Counted from the stretch's first letter, positions 24,401 through 31,903 are shown. The stretch: 41,929 nucleotides of DNA from Verrucomicrobiales bacterium (GCA_005809105.1 SYLI01000019.1:1-41929), one strand, 5' to 3'. Program-made: numbers and translations. Notes: a model not told the origin generated them from the letters alone.

Positions 24401-27142
24401 CTCGTTGCGCCCGGTTTGATGCGCCGCCAGTGCGAGCTTGGTGTACGCGCCTGCGTCGACGGGGGCCAGTTCGATCAGACGCCGGAAAAGTTCACGGGCG
24501 CGCTCGTACTTTTCCTCCTGGTAATGGAGCAGGCCCAGGGTGCTCAAGACACGCGGGTCGCGGGGGTTTAATGCCAGCGCGCGCTCCAACTCGGCGATGG
24601 CGGCGATGGCGTTGCGGCCGGCCATGAACACCTCGGCCTGTTCGAGGTGGTGATCAATATCGGCCTGCCGGAGTGGTGCGTCTGGCGGGATGGATGAAGA
24701 TTGGGACATAAATTGTTCAGTGACTTCGCACAGGAGCGCCGCCGCCGGCGAAAGGACGGCGGGCGCGGTGGCTTGGCGGGCGCGCAGTTGTTGCAGCCGC
24801 GAGAATGCCTTGTCGGCTGCCGCTTTCCATGTCCAGTGCCGATGCGCGTGCTCGCTGGCGCGGCGGCCCAGCGCGCGGGCCTGGTCCCGGTGTTCTGTGA
24901 CCCAGCGCAGGCGCGCGCCCAAGGCGGCTGCATCGGGCTCGAGCAGCCAGCCGGGTTTGACGAGCAGCAGATTGCCCACCCAGGGCGGCAGCGGCTTGCG
25001 GATGGCGGGCAGCCGGTACGCCACCAAGTCGGGCGCAAAATCATCTGTGGCGCCGCCGCCCGTCACCACCACCGGAAGCCCGCACGCCATGGCCTCGAGC
25101 ACCGGCAATCCAAAGCCCTCGCCGCGGTAGGGATGCACGAGGCAATCGCAGGCGGTGTAGAGCGAGGCAATCTGGTCGGCGGGCAAGTCCTCATTCAGAT
25201 AGAGGATTTCCGGCGCCGCAGGGTTGGCCCGCGCCTGTTCGATGGCCTGGGCCATTGTTTGGCCGGCGTAAAAAGTCTGGCCGCCAAAATCCTTGATCAC
25301 CAGGCACACGTCGTCCTTGGCGGTGAACGTCTCCAGATACGACTTGAGCAGGATGTCCGGGCCCTTGCGCCCGATGGTGCCGCCGACAAAGAGAAACTTG
25401 AATCGCTTGCGCGTGGGCAGGGACAGGGGCGCGGCGCCGGGGTGAAAGAGCTGCGGGTCGATGCCATTGGGAACCACGCATACCTTTTCGGCCGGCACGC
25501 CGGAGTCGATGTAGACCTCACGCACATAGTGGGTGGGCACCCACACCTCGTCCACGGCTTCAATCTCACGCACCCACTCGGCGGGAAGCGCGCCAAATTC
25601 CCACGGCTGGATGAGCACCCACTTGCCCTTCGCAGGGCGCTCCCACACAGGCGGCCATGCATGGCGCACCGTGACCTGCGTGTCGTCTGCGGCACCGCCC
25701 GAGAGCGTTGGTGCCATACCCTGCAACGAATCGGGCACCGGGGCGTCCGCCATGCCACCGCGCTGCACATTGCGCAGCTCAAGGCCCGGCTGTGTGGCCA
25801 ATGCCGCTGTGAGCGACCGGTTGACATGTGAGAGACTGCCGTAGTCGAGGAAGGTGCCTTCCCATGACACGGAAAGGGGCCGGGCCACAGGGCCGGCGGG
25901 ACGCGCGCCGGAACGCACCGGCTGCGCTTGGATGGAATGCAGGCGCGCCAGGATGAGCTTGGACACCGCCGATGCGCTGAAGTGCCGTGCGACGTGCCGC
26001 CGTGCGCGCTGGCCCAACGCCCGCGCGGCGTCGGGATGTTGGAGCGTCTGACGCATCAACTGGCGCAGGTGCTCCTCAAAGGGCTCCGCCCAGCGATGCC
26101 CGCGGTAGTGTGCTTGAGTGGCTTCCAATCCGGCGGCTTCCGCCAGTTCGTAGTCTAAAAGGTAGGCGGTGTCGGCCGTCATGAACTCGGTCGTGCCGCT
26201 CCATCCGGTGGCGATGACCGGAAGGCCCATCATCATCGCTTCGTGCTGGGGCCGGCCCCAGCCTTCGCCGCGGCTGGGCGCCACCAGACAATCTACGGCC
26301 CGGTAAAGCCGTGGCAGGTCCGCCAGAGCCAGTTCGCCCGTCAACAGCTCCACTCGCGGCAGCGCCTTGCGGCCCAGCTTGAGCGAGCGGGCGAACTCCT
26401 CGATCCGTTGTTGCAGCGCGGCCGATGCCTCCTGCTGCGGCTGGCCAAAGGGATGCGTGCGCAGGTAGAGGCAGACATCGTCGCTGGCGGCAAACTCCCG
26501 CAGGTACGCCGAGAGCAGCACGTCCCAGCCCTTGCGAGAGGACCACTCGAACACAGAGAGGAAATTCCATCCCGCGGGTTGGGGCAGGGCGAGGGGAGTC
26601 GTCGCCTCAGGATCAAAGAGCGTCTCATCCACCGCTCCGGGGATGATCCTGAGCTTGGATCGGTCCACGCCGCTGGCGGCAAACGTGTCGGCATTGAACC
26701 GGCTGGGCACCCAGATCTCGTCCATGCGCTTGCAGGCCTCGACCCAGTTGGCGGGCAGGCGGTCCGTCTCGAACATGGTGCGGCCGATGTGATACTCGGC
26801 GTCCGGCCAGTGCTGGAACGCGAAAGCGGGGCAGTGCTGGACCACGATGCCGCCGGAGAGCGCCGCGTAATTCGCCTGTAGGGTCATCAGGCAGTCGCGC
26901 GTGGGCGCGGGCAGCGACTGCACGAACTGCCGCGACACCACCGTGCTGTTGTGGCGCAACCCCAGGTTGAGCCGGCGTGCCATGGGCTCAAGGAAAGCGA
27001 TGGCCTCGCTGGCGTAACCGGAGGTGTTAAAGACTGGTGACATCCATCGCACGGCGCCGCCGAGGGCCGGGGCGCCGTTATGGCTGGTGCCCGCGCCGGT
27101 CTGTGCCGGGGTGGCGTCCGTCCCTGGTGTTGAGGTTGGCAT
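21410..27142 (-). CDS. Giant multidomain glycosyltransferase (GT4-GT4-TPR-GT2-TPR), candidate flagellin glycosyltransferase
   Basis: The protein has 1910 residues and no signal peptide or membrane helix, so it is cytoplasmic. A first GT4-like domain (about 30-410) carries 'PSRGEGWGRPQHEAMMMGLP' near 288-310. A second (about 419-810) carries 'PYRGEGFGLPVLEAMACGLP' near 669-690, the classic E-x7-E nucleotide-sugar site. A TPR array follows (about 820-1270), then a GT2 domain (about 1375-1620) with 'LSVCMIVRNEEQFIARAL', 'VVVDTGSTDRTVEL' and 'LILDADEE' (the DxD-type metal site near 1455), and finally more TPRs to the end. Such enzymes attach or extend sugars; TPRs often bind the protein acceptor. 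It lies just downstream of three flagellin genes on the same strand, behind its own sigma-54-type promoter. Flagellin glycosylation is the best inference. Confidence 0.88.
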   Translation of the reverse strand: MPTSTPGTDATPAQTGAGTSHNGAPALGGAVRWMSPVFNTSGYASEAIAFLEPMARRLNLGLRHNSTVVSRQFVQSLPAPTRDCLMTLQANYAALSGGIVVQHCPAFAFQHWPDAEYHIGRTMFETDRLPANWVEACKRMDEIWVPSRFNADTFAASGVDRSKLRIIPGAVDETLFDPEATTPLALPQPAGWNFLSVFEWSSRKGWDVLLSAYLREFAASDDVCLYLRTHPFGQPQQEASAALQQRIEEFARSLKLGRKALPRVELLTGELALADLPRLYRAVDCLVAPSRGEGWGRPQHEAMMMGLPVIATGWSGTTEFMTADTAYLLDYELAEAAGLEATQAHYRGHRWAEPFEEHLRQLMRQTLQHPDAARALGQRARRHVARHFSASAVSKLILARLHSIQAQPVRSGARPAGPVARPLSVSWEGTFLDYGSLSHVNRSLTAALATQPGLELRNVQRGGMADAPVPDSLQGMAPTLSGGAADDTQVTVRHAWPPVWERPAKGKWVLIQPWEFGALPAEWVREIEAVDEVWVPTHYVREVYIDSGVPAEKVCVVPNGIDPQLFHPGAAPLSLPTRKRFKFLFVGGTIGRKGPDILLKSYLETFTAKDDVCLVIKDFGGQTFYAGQTMAQAIEQARANPAAPEILYLNEDLPADQIASLYTACDCLVHPYRGEGFGLPVLEAMACGLPVVVTGGGATDDFAPDLVAYRLPAIRKPLPPWVGNLLLVKPGWLLEPDAAALGARLRWVTEHRDQARALGRRASEHAHRHWTWKAAADKAFSRLQQLRARQATAPAVLSPAAALLCEVTEQFMSQSSSIPPDAPLRQADIDHHLEQAEVFMAGRNAIAAIAELERALALNPRDPRVLSTLGLLHYQEEKYERARELFRRLIELAPVDAGAYTKLALAAHQTGRNEEFEAALGLALELDPGNIEALRLLGRLNLQAGRHLDAARTFRRIIDTDPNDLGSMLALAVCLYHGGERDTARLVYQRVLELDPDNKIARNNLNVLGGLKSASEPIIPPLGDPSVPADVASALEAAQIAINQNRFGDAVILLERAIEELPQEPVLIEAIANLFMTLGQYAAARRHAEHLARMAPGNILAWMRVGLIGYKLNDLPLFERGVKRALAIDPQNADALRLLGHAHFNAGNHAGAARQYQKILRQLPDDVEVLQALGICLHRQGQTGEAARLFKRVVELDPRNQVALENLRASKGGTPDMNGSNGAPAAPASAGANGTAPAIAVESPLTLRAQLDLPTAQSHVTLSSGGHSRKIPLHPVASVGQLDEAAHLAKAGQFQAAAVAVADALALRPFHPDAYLYLAHIALAAGDERHALACLDRLQILTPAWEAPAALRQSLLARQSLSHSVIAWPPLPALTQPPRLSVCMIVRNEEQFIARALASVKDVAHQIVVVDTGSTDRTVELALAAGAQVHSFAWNDNFADARNASLAHARGDWVLILDADEELMAGTLADLRADLLGAAHAGLRLPLINAGTAAGGASYVPRLFRNAPGLCFLGRVHEQVFSTLARQGHRWQLSLGLGRATLLHHGYDAQVKKSKDKVQRNLRLLERALEEMPGEPALMLNYGLDLYNDGQMEQALQQLGLAAQAMQSLPAGSILPEVRDRLVNTYSSLLMQAEDYEKAADFAQSTLARASGPTATAHYLRGLALLKLTRHGEAAVELESCIAKAGAPTMAPGCAAVHTAAPHHLLALCYARDGRAGQAQEQFQKALDKEQTNAALRHDFAQFLANEKRPGDALCMLHEFLTLHPTQTHLWALGAKIANQSVADNTVPLEWTAQALLHHPGDEDLRRHRAVALLTAGHFDEALALFEAAQDPDSAATTAAIYFCRIASGRSESLAEPADEPTVSQCWAGWYRRLLVHENDRALRVIHSHLPDVDRVLPTAGRVLREAELA

Positions 27143-27184
27143 GGACTAAAAGGCTGCGCATCCTTGCGCGCCACCCTTGAGCAC

Positions 27185-27200
27185 AGCACGTGGGATGCCA
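27185..27200 (-). promoter_or_regulatory. Sigma-54 (RpoN) type promoter of the giant glycosyltransferase gene
   Basis: Read on the minus strand, TGGCATCCCACGTGCT has GG-N10-GC spacing. The predicted start near 27174 lies about 31 nt before the ATG at 27142. It matches the TGGCAY-N6-TGCT form seen before fliO, flhA and flagellin B, and places this enzyme in the flagellar regulon. Confidence 0.68.
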
Positions 27201-27245
27201 TCCAAAGGGGAAAAGCCTGAACGATTCGAAGGGGAAATGGCCGCC

Positions 27246-27536
27246 CTAGTTCAGAAGCTCGTGAAGGCGCTCAGGGGTGAGATTGCTCCAATCGTAGAGC
27301 GATTGCACCATCTCGTCCTGGGTGCCATGGGCTGCCTGTTGAGTCGCTTGTTGCGTGGCGGCCGCGGCGGCGTCGGCACTGTTCAATCGGGGCGCCTGAA
27401 GGGAGGCCGATGGCAGGTGCAGGGTGTCGGCTGTGATGCCGGGAGTGGCGGCCTTGGGCGTGGGCCCGGGTGGGATAGCCCTGCGGAGCGAGGGCAGGGG
27501 ATCCGTCGGCGGGGCGGTGGGGAATCGTGTTTCCAT
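27246..27536 (-). CDS. Small protein of unknown function in the flagellin region
   Basis: The 96-residue protein is not recognised. The first half is Pro/Thr-rich ('FPTAPPTDPLPSLRRAIPPG'). An Ala/Gln stretch follows ('DAAAAATQQATQQAAHG'), then a probable helix at the end ('DEMVQSLYDWSNLTPERL'). The ATG at 27536 is chosen because a sigma-54-type promoter at 27562-27577 overlaps the longer GTG-started version and would start transcription about 16 nt before this ATG. There is no clear Shine-Dalgarno sequence. Position between the flagellins and the glycosyltransferase suggests a flagellar accessory such as a chaperone, cap adaptor or regulator, but nothing in the sequence identifies it. Confidence 0.5.
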   Translation of the reverse strand: METRFPTAPPTDPLPSLRRAIPPGPTPKAATPGITADTLHLPSASLQAPRLNSADAAAAATQQATQQAAHGTQDEMVQSLYDWSNLTPERLHELLN

Positions 27537-27561
27537 AATGTGCGTCGTGCAGCTTCTGCGT

Positions 27562-27577
27562 AGCAGGCCCGATGCCA
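27562..27577 (-). promoter_or_regulatory. Sigma-54 (RpoN) type promoter of the small flagellar-region gene
   Basis: Read on the minus strand, TGGCATCGGGCCTGCT has GG-N10-GC spacing and differs from the flhA site at only two positions. The predicted start near 27552 is just upstream of the ATG at 27536. It lies in the 177-nt gap after flagellin C. Confidence 0.65.
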
Positions 27578-27713
27578 CTGGGAGGGGATGCCCGCGAATT
27601 GCAACTGGCCGGGATGGGCTTGCCAGCCCGACCAGTTAAGCAGGGACAACCGGCCTTGTTGTTTGCTCACGCACGTCGACCTGGGGGCCATGGCGTGTGG
27701 CGCGAGCAGTTTG

Positions 27714-29756
27714 TCACCGCAAGAGCTCGATGGCTGATTGCGGCAGCTGGTTGGCCTGCTTGAGCATCTGGGTGCCGGAGGAGACCAGAATCTGGTACCG
27801 GGCGTACTGGGTGGACTCCTCGGCGACATCGACATCCACGATGCGGCTCACGGCGGCGCTTAGGTTTTCCTTGGTCACGGTGAGCTGCGAGTTGGTGAAA
27901 TTGAGGCGCGACTGCGTGGCGCCCAATCGCGAGCGGTCGCTGGCCACCTGGGTGATGGCGCTGTTGGTCAACGTGAGCGCGATGGCCGCCGAATCCTTGG
28001 TCTTGATGTTGACCGTCTGGTAGGCGGAGGGCGTGTTCTCGACGGCAAAGGCCGAGAGATCCTGCGTGGTGGCGACGATCGAGCCCGAGGCGATCACGGC
28101 CGCCGCGGTGTCTTCGCCGCTGGTGATCACGTTGTTGGACACGTACGCGTTCTTGCTCACGGCCGTCCACTTGGAGTCCACGAGCGAAGCCAGCGCGGTG
28201 CCGGCGGTCTTGACCGCAACATACGCGCCGTTGGCATAGCTCTTGACGCCGGAGTCGGCACCCGAGACGACCTCATTGACGAAACTGCCGCTGGCATACT
28301 TGGTGTAATTGGCGTCGCCGTCCTTGTTGAGGTTCGTCCAAACGGCGTTCTTGTTCGCCAGGTGACTGATGTCCTGGGTGGAGTTCACCTGCACATCGGC
28401 GCCGCCGGAGGTGTGTGTGACGGTCGCGGCGGAGTCCTCCTGCCAGGAGATCACGTCCATCGCCGCGCCGGTACCATCGGCGGTGATGTCCACCTTGTTC
28501 GCCGCCGTGAGGGCGCTGTCGGTGTAGAGCTCCACCGTGTTCGCATCAATCCGCTTGGCATAGTAGGTGGTCGTGGTGTCGGTGCCCGCAGGCGCCGAGG
28601 CCGTGAATTTCACCCAGTCGCCATCCTTGAGCCCGTGGCTGCTCTTGGTCAGCTGGTCGCTGGCGGCGGTGCTGGTGATGGTGGTGAGGGAGGTCTTCTC
28701 CGTCACATCATGCGCCGTGACATACTTGCCGCTGGCAACGCTGGTGTACTGCGAGGAGGTGAGATCCTTGAACTTGGCGGTGTTGGCGGCCGTGAAGGAG
28801 TTGGTGTCGTACTTCTTGAAATCATCGGCCGTGAGGTTGCCGCTGGCGGTGCTCAGGTTGATGCTGGTGAAGTCGCCCGCGTTGTAGGTGGTGACGCTGG
28901 TCGAGGGCGGGTTGGTGGGTGCGCCCAGCGAGTTCTTCAGCACGAAACTGCCCTTGGCATACTTGGTCCAGCCGCTCACGCCGTCATTGTTGGTGGTGGA
29001 CCAGGTGTTGGTGCTGCTGTTAAACCAGAGATCCTCGCCCAGCTTGTAGGCGTCGCGCTTGAGCTTGTACACGTCGCTGTTGAACGTGTTGCCACCGACG
29101 GAAGTCTGCCAGACGTTCTTGTCCGACTGGATTTTCCAGTCGTTCTTGCGCCAGAGATCGGTGGAGGTCTTGTACGCCGCCTGGCCCACGGTGAAGCCGT
29201 CCTTGGACAGGCGGTAGGTGGTCTGGTTGAGCTGGTAGCTCTTGGTGCCGTTGTTGAGCGCGTTGTCATAATTGTACGCGCTCAAGTCAATCCCGGCGGT
29301 CTCGAAGGTGGAGCCTTCGGAGTCGATGGTGACCTTCAGGATCGCGCCGTCGAACATGGACACCCCGTTGAAATCCTGCTCCTTGGTCTCCAGCACATAG
29401 CGTTTGACCTCCTGAAACTCCTGGTCGTAGAGCGCGCGGTCGGCGTCGGACTTGGTGGCGTCCTGGGCCAGCATGGCCAGCTCGCTCATCCGGCGGAAGG
29501 CCGTGGAGATTTCCTTCATGAACCCGTCCTGAGTCTGGGTCCACGACACGCCGTTGCCCACGTTGCTCGCGGCGGCGTCCAGGCGCTTGATCTTCGCCTC
29601 CAGCCGGTTGCTCACCGCCAGGCCGGCGGCGTCGTCGGCAGGGCGCACGATCTTGGAGCCTGAGCTCAGCCGCGCCAGCGACTTCTGCAGGTTGGAGTGG
29701 CTGACGTTGAGGTTGTTGCTCGTGATGAGCGCCTCGATGTTCGTGTTGATGACCAT
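27714..29756 (-). CDS. fliC: Flagellin C (680 residues)
   Basis: Flagellin is the filament subunit. The D0/D1 N-terminus is canonical ('MVINTNIEALITSNNLNVSH', 'LARLSSGSKIVRPADDAAGL', 'DGFMKEISTAFRRMSELAML'), as is the C-terminus ('RLNFTNSQLTVTKENLSAAV', 'ARYQILVSSGTQMLKQANQL'). The central exposed region is very large. It holds Trp-rich modules ('LSKDGFTVGQAAYKTSTDLW', about 177-207, with a second variant near 230-252), 'TKYAKGSFV' and 'TKYASGSFV' elements, and one HG-type repeat at about 356-432. It is the most diverged of the three flagellins. AAGGA stands about 7 nt before the ATG, and only 43 nt separate it from flagellin B, so the two are probably co-transcribed. Confidence 0.96.
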   Translation of the reverse strand: MVINTNIEALITSNNLNVSHSNLQKSLARLSSGSKIVRPADDAAGLAVSNRLEAKIKRLDAAASNVGNGVSWTQTQDGFMKEISTAFRRMSELAMLAQDATKSDADRALYDQEFQEVKRYVLETKEQDFNGVSMFDGAILKVTIDSEGSTFETAGIDLSAYNYDNALNNGTKSYQLNQTTYRLSKDGFTVGQAAYKTSTDLWRKNDWKIQSDKNVWQTSVGGNTFNSDVYKLKRDAYKLGEDLWFNSSTNTWSTTNNDGVSGWTKYAKGSFVLKNSLGAPTNPPSTSVTTYNAGDFTSINLSTASGNLTADDFKKYDTNSFTAANTAKFKDLTSSQYTSVASGKYVTAHDVTEKTSLTTITSTAASDQLTKSSHGLKDGDWVKFTASAPAGTDTTTTYYAKRIDANTVELYTDSALTAANKVDITADGTGAAMDVISWQEDSAATVTHTSGGADVQVNSTQDISHLANKNAVWTNLNKDGDANYTKYASGSFVNEVVSGADSGVKSYANGAYVAVKTAGTALASLVDSKWTAVSKNAYVSNNVITSGEDTAAAVIASGSIVATTQDLSAFAVENTPSAYQTVNIKTKDSAAIALTLTNSAITQVASDRSRLGATQSRLNFTNSQLTVTKENLSAAVSRIVDVDVAEESTQYARYQILVSSGTQMLKQANQLPQSAIELLR
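28455..28690 (-). repeat. HG-type repeat module in flagellin C
   Basis: One copy, residues about 356-432. Key pieces are 'DQLTKSSHGLKDGDWVKF', 'TTYYAKRIDANTVELYTD' and 'ALTAANKVDITADGTG'. It aligns closely with the second and third copies in flagellin B and with the flgE copies. Confidence 0.8.
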
Positions 29757-29776
29757 GGTCGATCCTTGACTTGGTG

Positions 29777-29788
29777 GTTACGTCTTGT
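29777..29788 (-). promoter_or_regulatory. Leader element core before flagellin C
   Basis: Read on the minus strand, ACAAGACGTAAC is identical to the core of the longer leader element before flagellin A and differs by one base from that before flagellin B. It lies about 20 nt before the start codon. The adjacent TCAAGGATCG overlaps the Shine-Dalgarno sequence and resembles a CsrA site (ACARGGAUG). Confidence 0.55.
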
Positions 29789-29799
29789 ATGTGGGGAAA

Positions 29800-31749
29800 T
29801 TACTTGAGCAGTTGCAGGGCCGATTGCGGGAGCTGGTTGGCTTGTTTCAGCATCTCCGTGCCCGAGGCCACCAGGATTTGGAATCGCGCGTACTGGGTGG
29901 CTTCCTCGGCCACGTCCACGTCGGCGATACGGCTGATGGCCGCCGAGAGGTTTTCTTTCGTCACCGTCAGCTGGTCGTTGGTGAAGTTCAACCGGGACTG
30001 CACCGCGCCCAGTTTCGCGCGGTCGGTGGCCACCTGCGTGATGGCCTTCTTCACCAGATCCAGCGCCACCTGCGAGCCGACCACCGACTTCAAGTTCACG
30101 TCGTCGTAGTACGTGGTGTCGTTGCGGGTGGCGAATGCGCTGATGTCCTGCGTGGACTGGTCGATCACCACATCCTGGCCCTTGAGCGTCTTGACGGCCT
30201 TGGTGTCTTCGCCCGTGGTGATGGGGTTGGCGAGGATGTAGTAGCCCTTCTTGAGCACGTTGTTGAGATTCTCGGCGTTCACGCCTCCGGAGGTGCCTTC
30301 CAGGTTCAGGCGCACATCGGCTCCGTCCGTACTCACGACGACTTTCGTCGTCATCGCACTGTCGCTGTAAAGGTCGAAGGTGTCGGCGGAGAGTTTCTTG
30401 ACGTAGTAATCGGTGTACGTCGTGGCGCCGGTCGCGCCGCCGTCGCTCGTCACCTTCACCTTGTCGCCCGTGTTCAGGCCATGGGCCGTCTTGGTCACGG
30501 TGTCGGAGGAGGCCGACCAGCTGGCTCCCGTCAAGCGAGCGCCCTGCATCACCACGTCGGTTCCATCGGCGCTTACGAGCACCTTGTTCGCCCCCGTAAG
30601 GGCGTTGTCGGTGTAGAGTTCCAACGTATCGGCGGTGAGCTTCTTGACGTAATAGTTGGTGTAGGTGGAGGCCCCTGTGGCGCCACCGATGGAGCTGAGT
30701 TGCACCACGTCTCCCGACTCCAGTCCGTGGGAGGTCTTGGTCAGATTGTCAGTGCTCGCCGCCCAGGTAGCACCGCTCACGGTGTTGCCCAAATCCACGG
30801 CGCTGGTGCCGGCGGTGGCGTTGTCCTTGGTGTTGTGCAGGGTGATGTCGTTGCCCGACACATTGACATAGTAGGTCGTGCTGGCATCCGTGCCGGAGGG
30901 CACCGAGCCGCTGAGCTTGATGGAATCGCCCGTCACAAGGCCGTGGCCGGACTTGGTGAGCTTGTTGGTGAGAAAGTTGGTGGTAAACCCGTTCACCTTC
31001 ACCGTCGAGGCGACAAACGTGTTGGCCGAGAGCGTCTTCACCCCGGCATCCAGTGAGCTTGAGATGGTGTCGGAGACAATGGATCCGGTGGCAAATTTGG
31101 TGCCGCCATTGTCGGTGGCCGACCAGTTGCCCAGACTGTCGCGCCACAAGGCGACCGAGGTTTTGTACGCGGCTGCCTTGAGCTCGTAGCCATCCTTGGA
31201 GAGCTTGTAGGCGTCGGAGGTGAGGTGCCAGGATTCCACGCCGGAATTGATCGCGGTGTTGTACACGTCGGCTTCGAGGTCGATGCCGACCATGGAGAAG
31301 GTGGTGCCATTCGCATCCACCGTCACGTCCATGGACCTGCCGGCGAAGAGCGACACGCCGTTGAAGTCCTGCTTGGACGTCTCGTTGACGTAGTCCTTGA
31401 GCTGCGCAAATTCCTGGTTGTAGAGGGCGCGGTCCTCGTCGGACTTGGTGGTGTCCTGCGCCAGCATGGCCAGCTCGCCCATGCGTCGGAAGGCCTTGTC
31501 GATCGTCTTCATAAAGCCGTCCTGCGTCTGCGTGAACGAGACGGCGTTAATGACGTTGTTGAGGGCGGAGTCGAGTCGCTTAATCTGAGAATTAAGGCGC
31601 GAGCTCACCGCCAGTCCGGCGGCATCGTCGGAGGGAACGATGATTTTCGAGCCGGAGGAGAGTCGGGAGAGTGACTTGGCCAGTTGGGCTTGGCTGACAT
31701 TGAGGTTGTTGGCCGTTGTCTGAGCCTCAATGTTGGTATTGATGACCAT
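29800..31749 (-). CDS. fliC: Flagellin B (649 residues)
   Basis: Canonical flagellin ends: 'MVINTNIEAQTTANNLNVSQ', 'LSRLSSGSKIIVPSDDAAGL', 'TQTQDGFMKTIDKAFRRMGE' and, at the C-terminus, 'RLNFTNDQLTVTKENLSAAI', 'ARFQILVASGTEMLKQANQL'. The ends are nearly the same as in flagellin A, so the two are recent paralogs. The central region has one Trp-rich module ('LSKDGYELKAAAYKTSVALW', about 178-200) and three HG-type repeats (about 258-330, 329-403, 409-480), copies two and three being very similar. A 253-nt upstream gap carries its own sigma-54-type promoter and a conserved leader element. No good Shine-Dalgarno sequence is visible, so translation may depend on leader structure. Confidence 0.96.
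   Translation of the reverse strand: MVINTNIEAQTTANNLNVSQAQLAKSLSRLSSGSKIIVPSDDAAGLAVSSRLNSQIKRLDSALNNVINAVSFTQTQDGFMKTIDKAFRRMGELAMLAQDTTKSDEDRALYNQEFAQLKDYVNETSKQDFNGVSLFAGRSMDVTVDANGTTFSMVGIDLEADVYNTAINSGVESWHLTSDAYKLSKDGYELKAAAYKTSVALWRDSLGNWSATDNGGTKFATGSIVSDTISSSLDAGVKTLSANTFVASTVKVNGFTTNFLTNKLTKSGHGLVTGDSIKLSGSVPSGTDASTTYYVNVSGNDITLHNTKDNATAGTSAVDLGNTVSGATWAASTDNLTKTSHGLESGDVVQLSSIGGATGASTYTNYYVKKLTADTLELYTDNALTGANKVLVSADGTDVVMQGARLTGASWSASSDTVTKTAHGLNTGDKVKVTSDGGATGATTYTDYYVKKLSADTFDLYSDSAMTTKVVVSTDGADVRLNLEGTSGGVNAENLNNVLKKGYYILANPITTGEDTKAVKTLKGQDVVIDQSTQDISAFATRNDTTYYDDVNLKSVVGSQVALDLVKKAITQVATDRAKLGAVQSRLNFTNDQLTVTKENLSAAISRIADVDVAEEATQYARFQILVASGTEMLKQANQLPQSALQLLK
30300..30975 (-). 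repeat. Three HG-type repeat modules in flagellin B
   Basis: Three tandem copies of about 70-75 residues. Key pieces are 'NKLTKSGHGLVTGDSIKL', 'DNLTKTSHGLESGDVVQL' and 'DTVTKTAHGLNTGDKVKV'. Copies two and three continue with 'YTNYYVKKLTADTLELYTDN' and 'YTDYYVKKLSADTFDLYSDS' and are also similar at DNA level, which fits duplication inside the gene. Confidence 0.85.
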
Positions 31750-31772
31750 GGCGTATTAGGGGTAGGGGGTTC

Positions 31773-31807
31773 GTTCGTTACGTCCTGTTCAACTTCCTGT
31801 TGCGAAC
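31773..31807 (-). promoter_or_regulatory. 35-nt structured leader element before flagellin B with two GGA motifs
   Basis: Read on the minus strand it starts GTTCGCAACAGGAAGTTG and ends ACAGGACGTAACGAAC. Outer arms GUUCG/CGAAC can pair, and inside them CAAC-AGGAA-GUUG forms a small hairpin with GGA in the loop. Both ACAGGA sites fit the core of the CsrA consensus. It is identical to the element before flagellin A at 32 of 35 positions. Confidence 0.65.
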
Positions 31808-31887
31808 GAGCGGAAGCGCGCCGGTCCGACGGTCTCGGGCCTTCTGGCTTCCCACATGATCGCGTCCGTTCGTCATTGCTTCCTCAT

Positions 31888-31903
31888 AGCACCCGGTGTG
31901 CCA
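31888..31903 (-). promoter_or_regulatory. Sigma-54 (RpoN) type promoter of flagellin B
   Basis: Read on the minus strand, TGGCACACCGGGTGCT has GG-N10-GC spacing. It lies in the 253-nt gap between flagellins A and B, with a predicted start near 31877 and a leader of about 128 nt that contains the 35-nt element. Apart from this promoter and the leader element, nothing else is recognised in the gap. Confidence 0.7.

Noticed and set aside
30300-30975. Tandem repeats in flagellin B considered as a CRISPR-like array
   Set aside because: The units are about 210-225 bp, diverged, in frame and coding; there are no short identical repeats with unique spacers.
29785-31056. Plus-strand open frame (about 423 codons) opposite flagellin B
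   Set aside because: It mirrors the repetitive flagellin sequence, is rich in Val/Gly/His, and has no ribosome binding site or domain.
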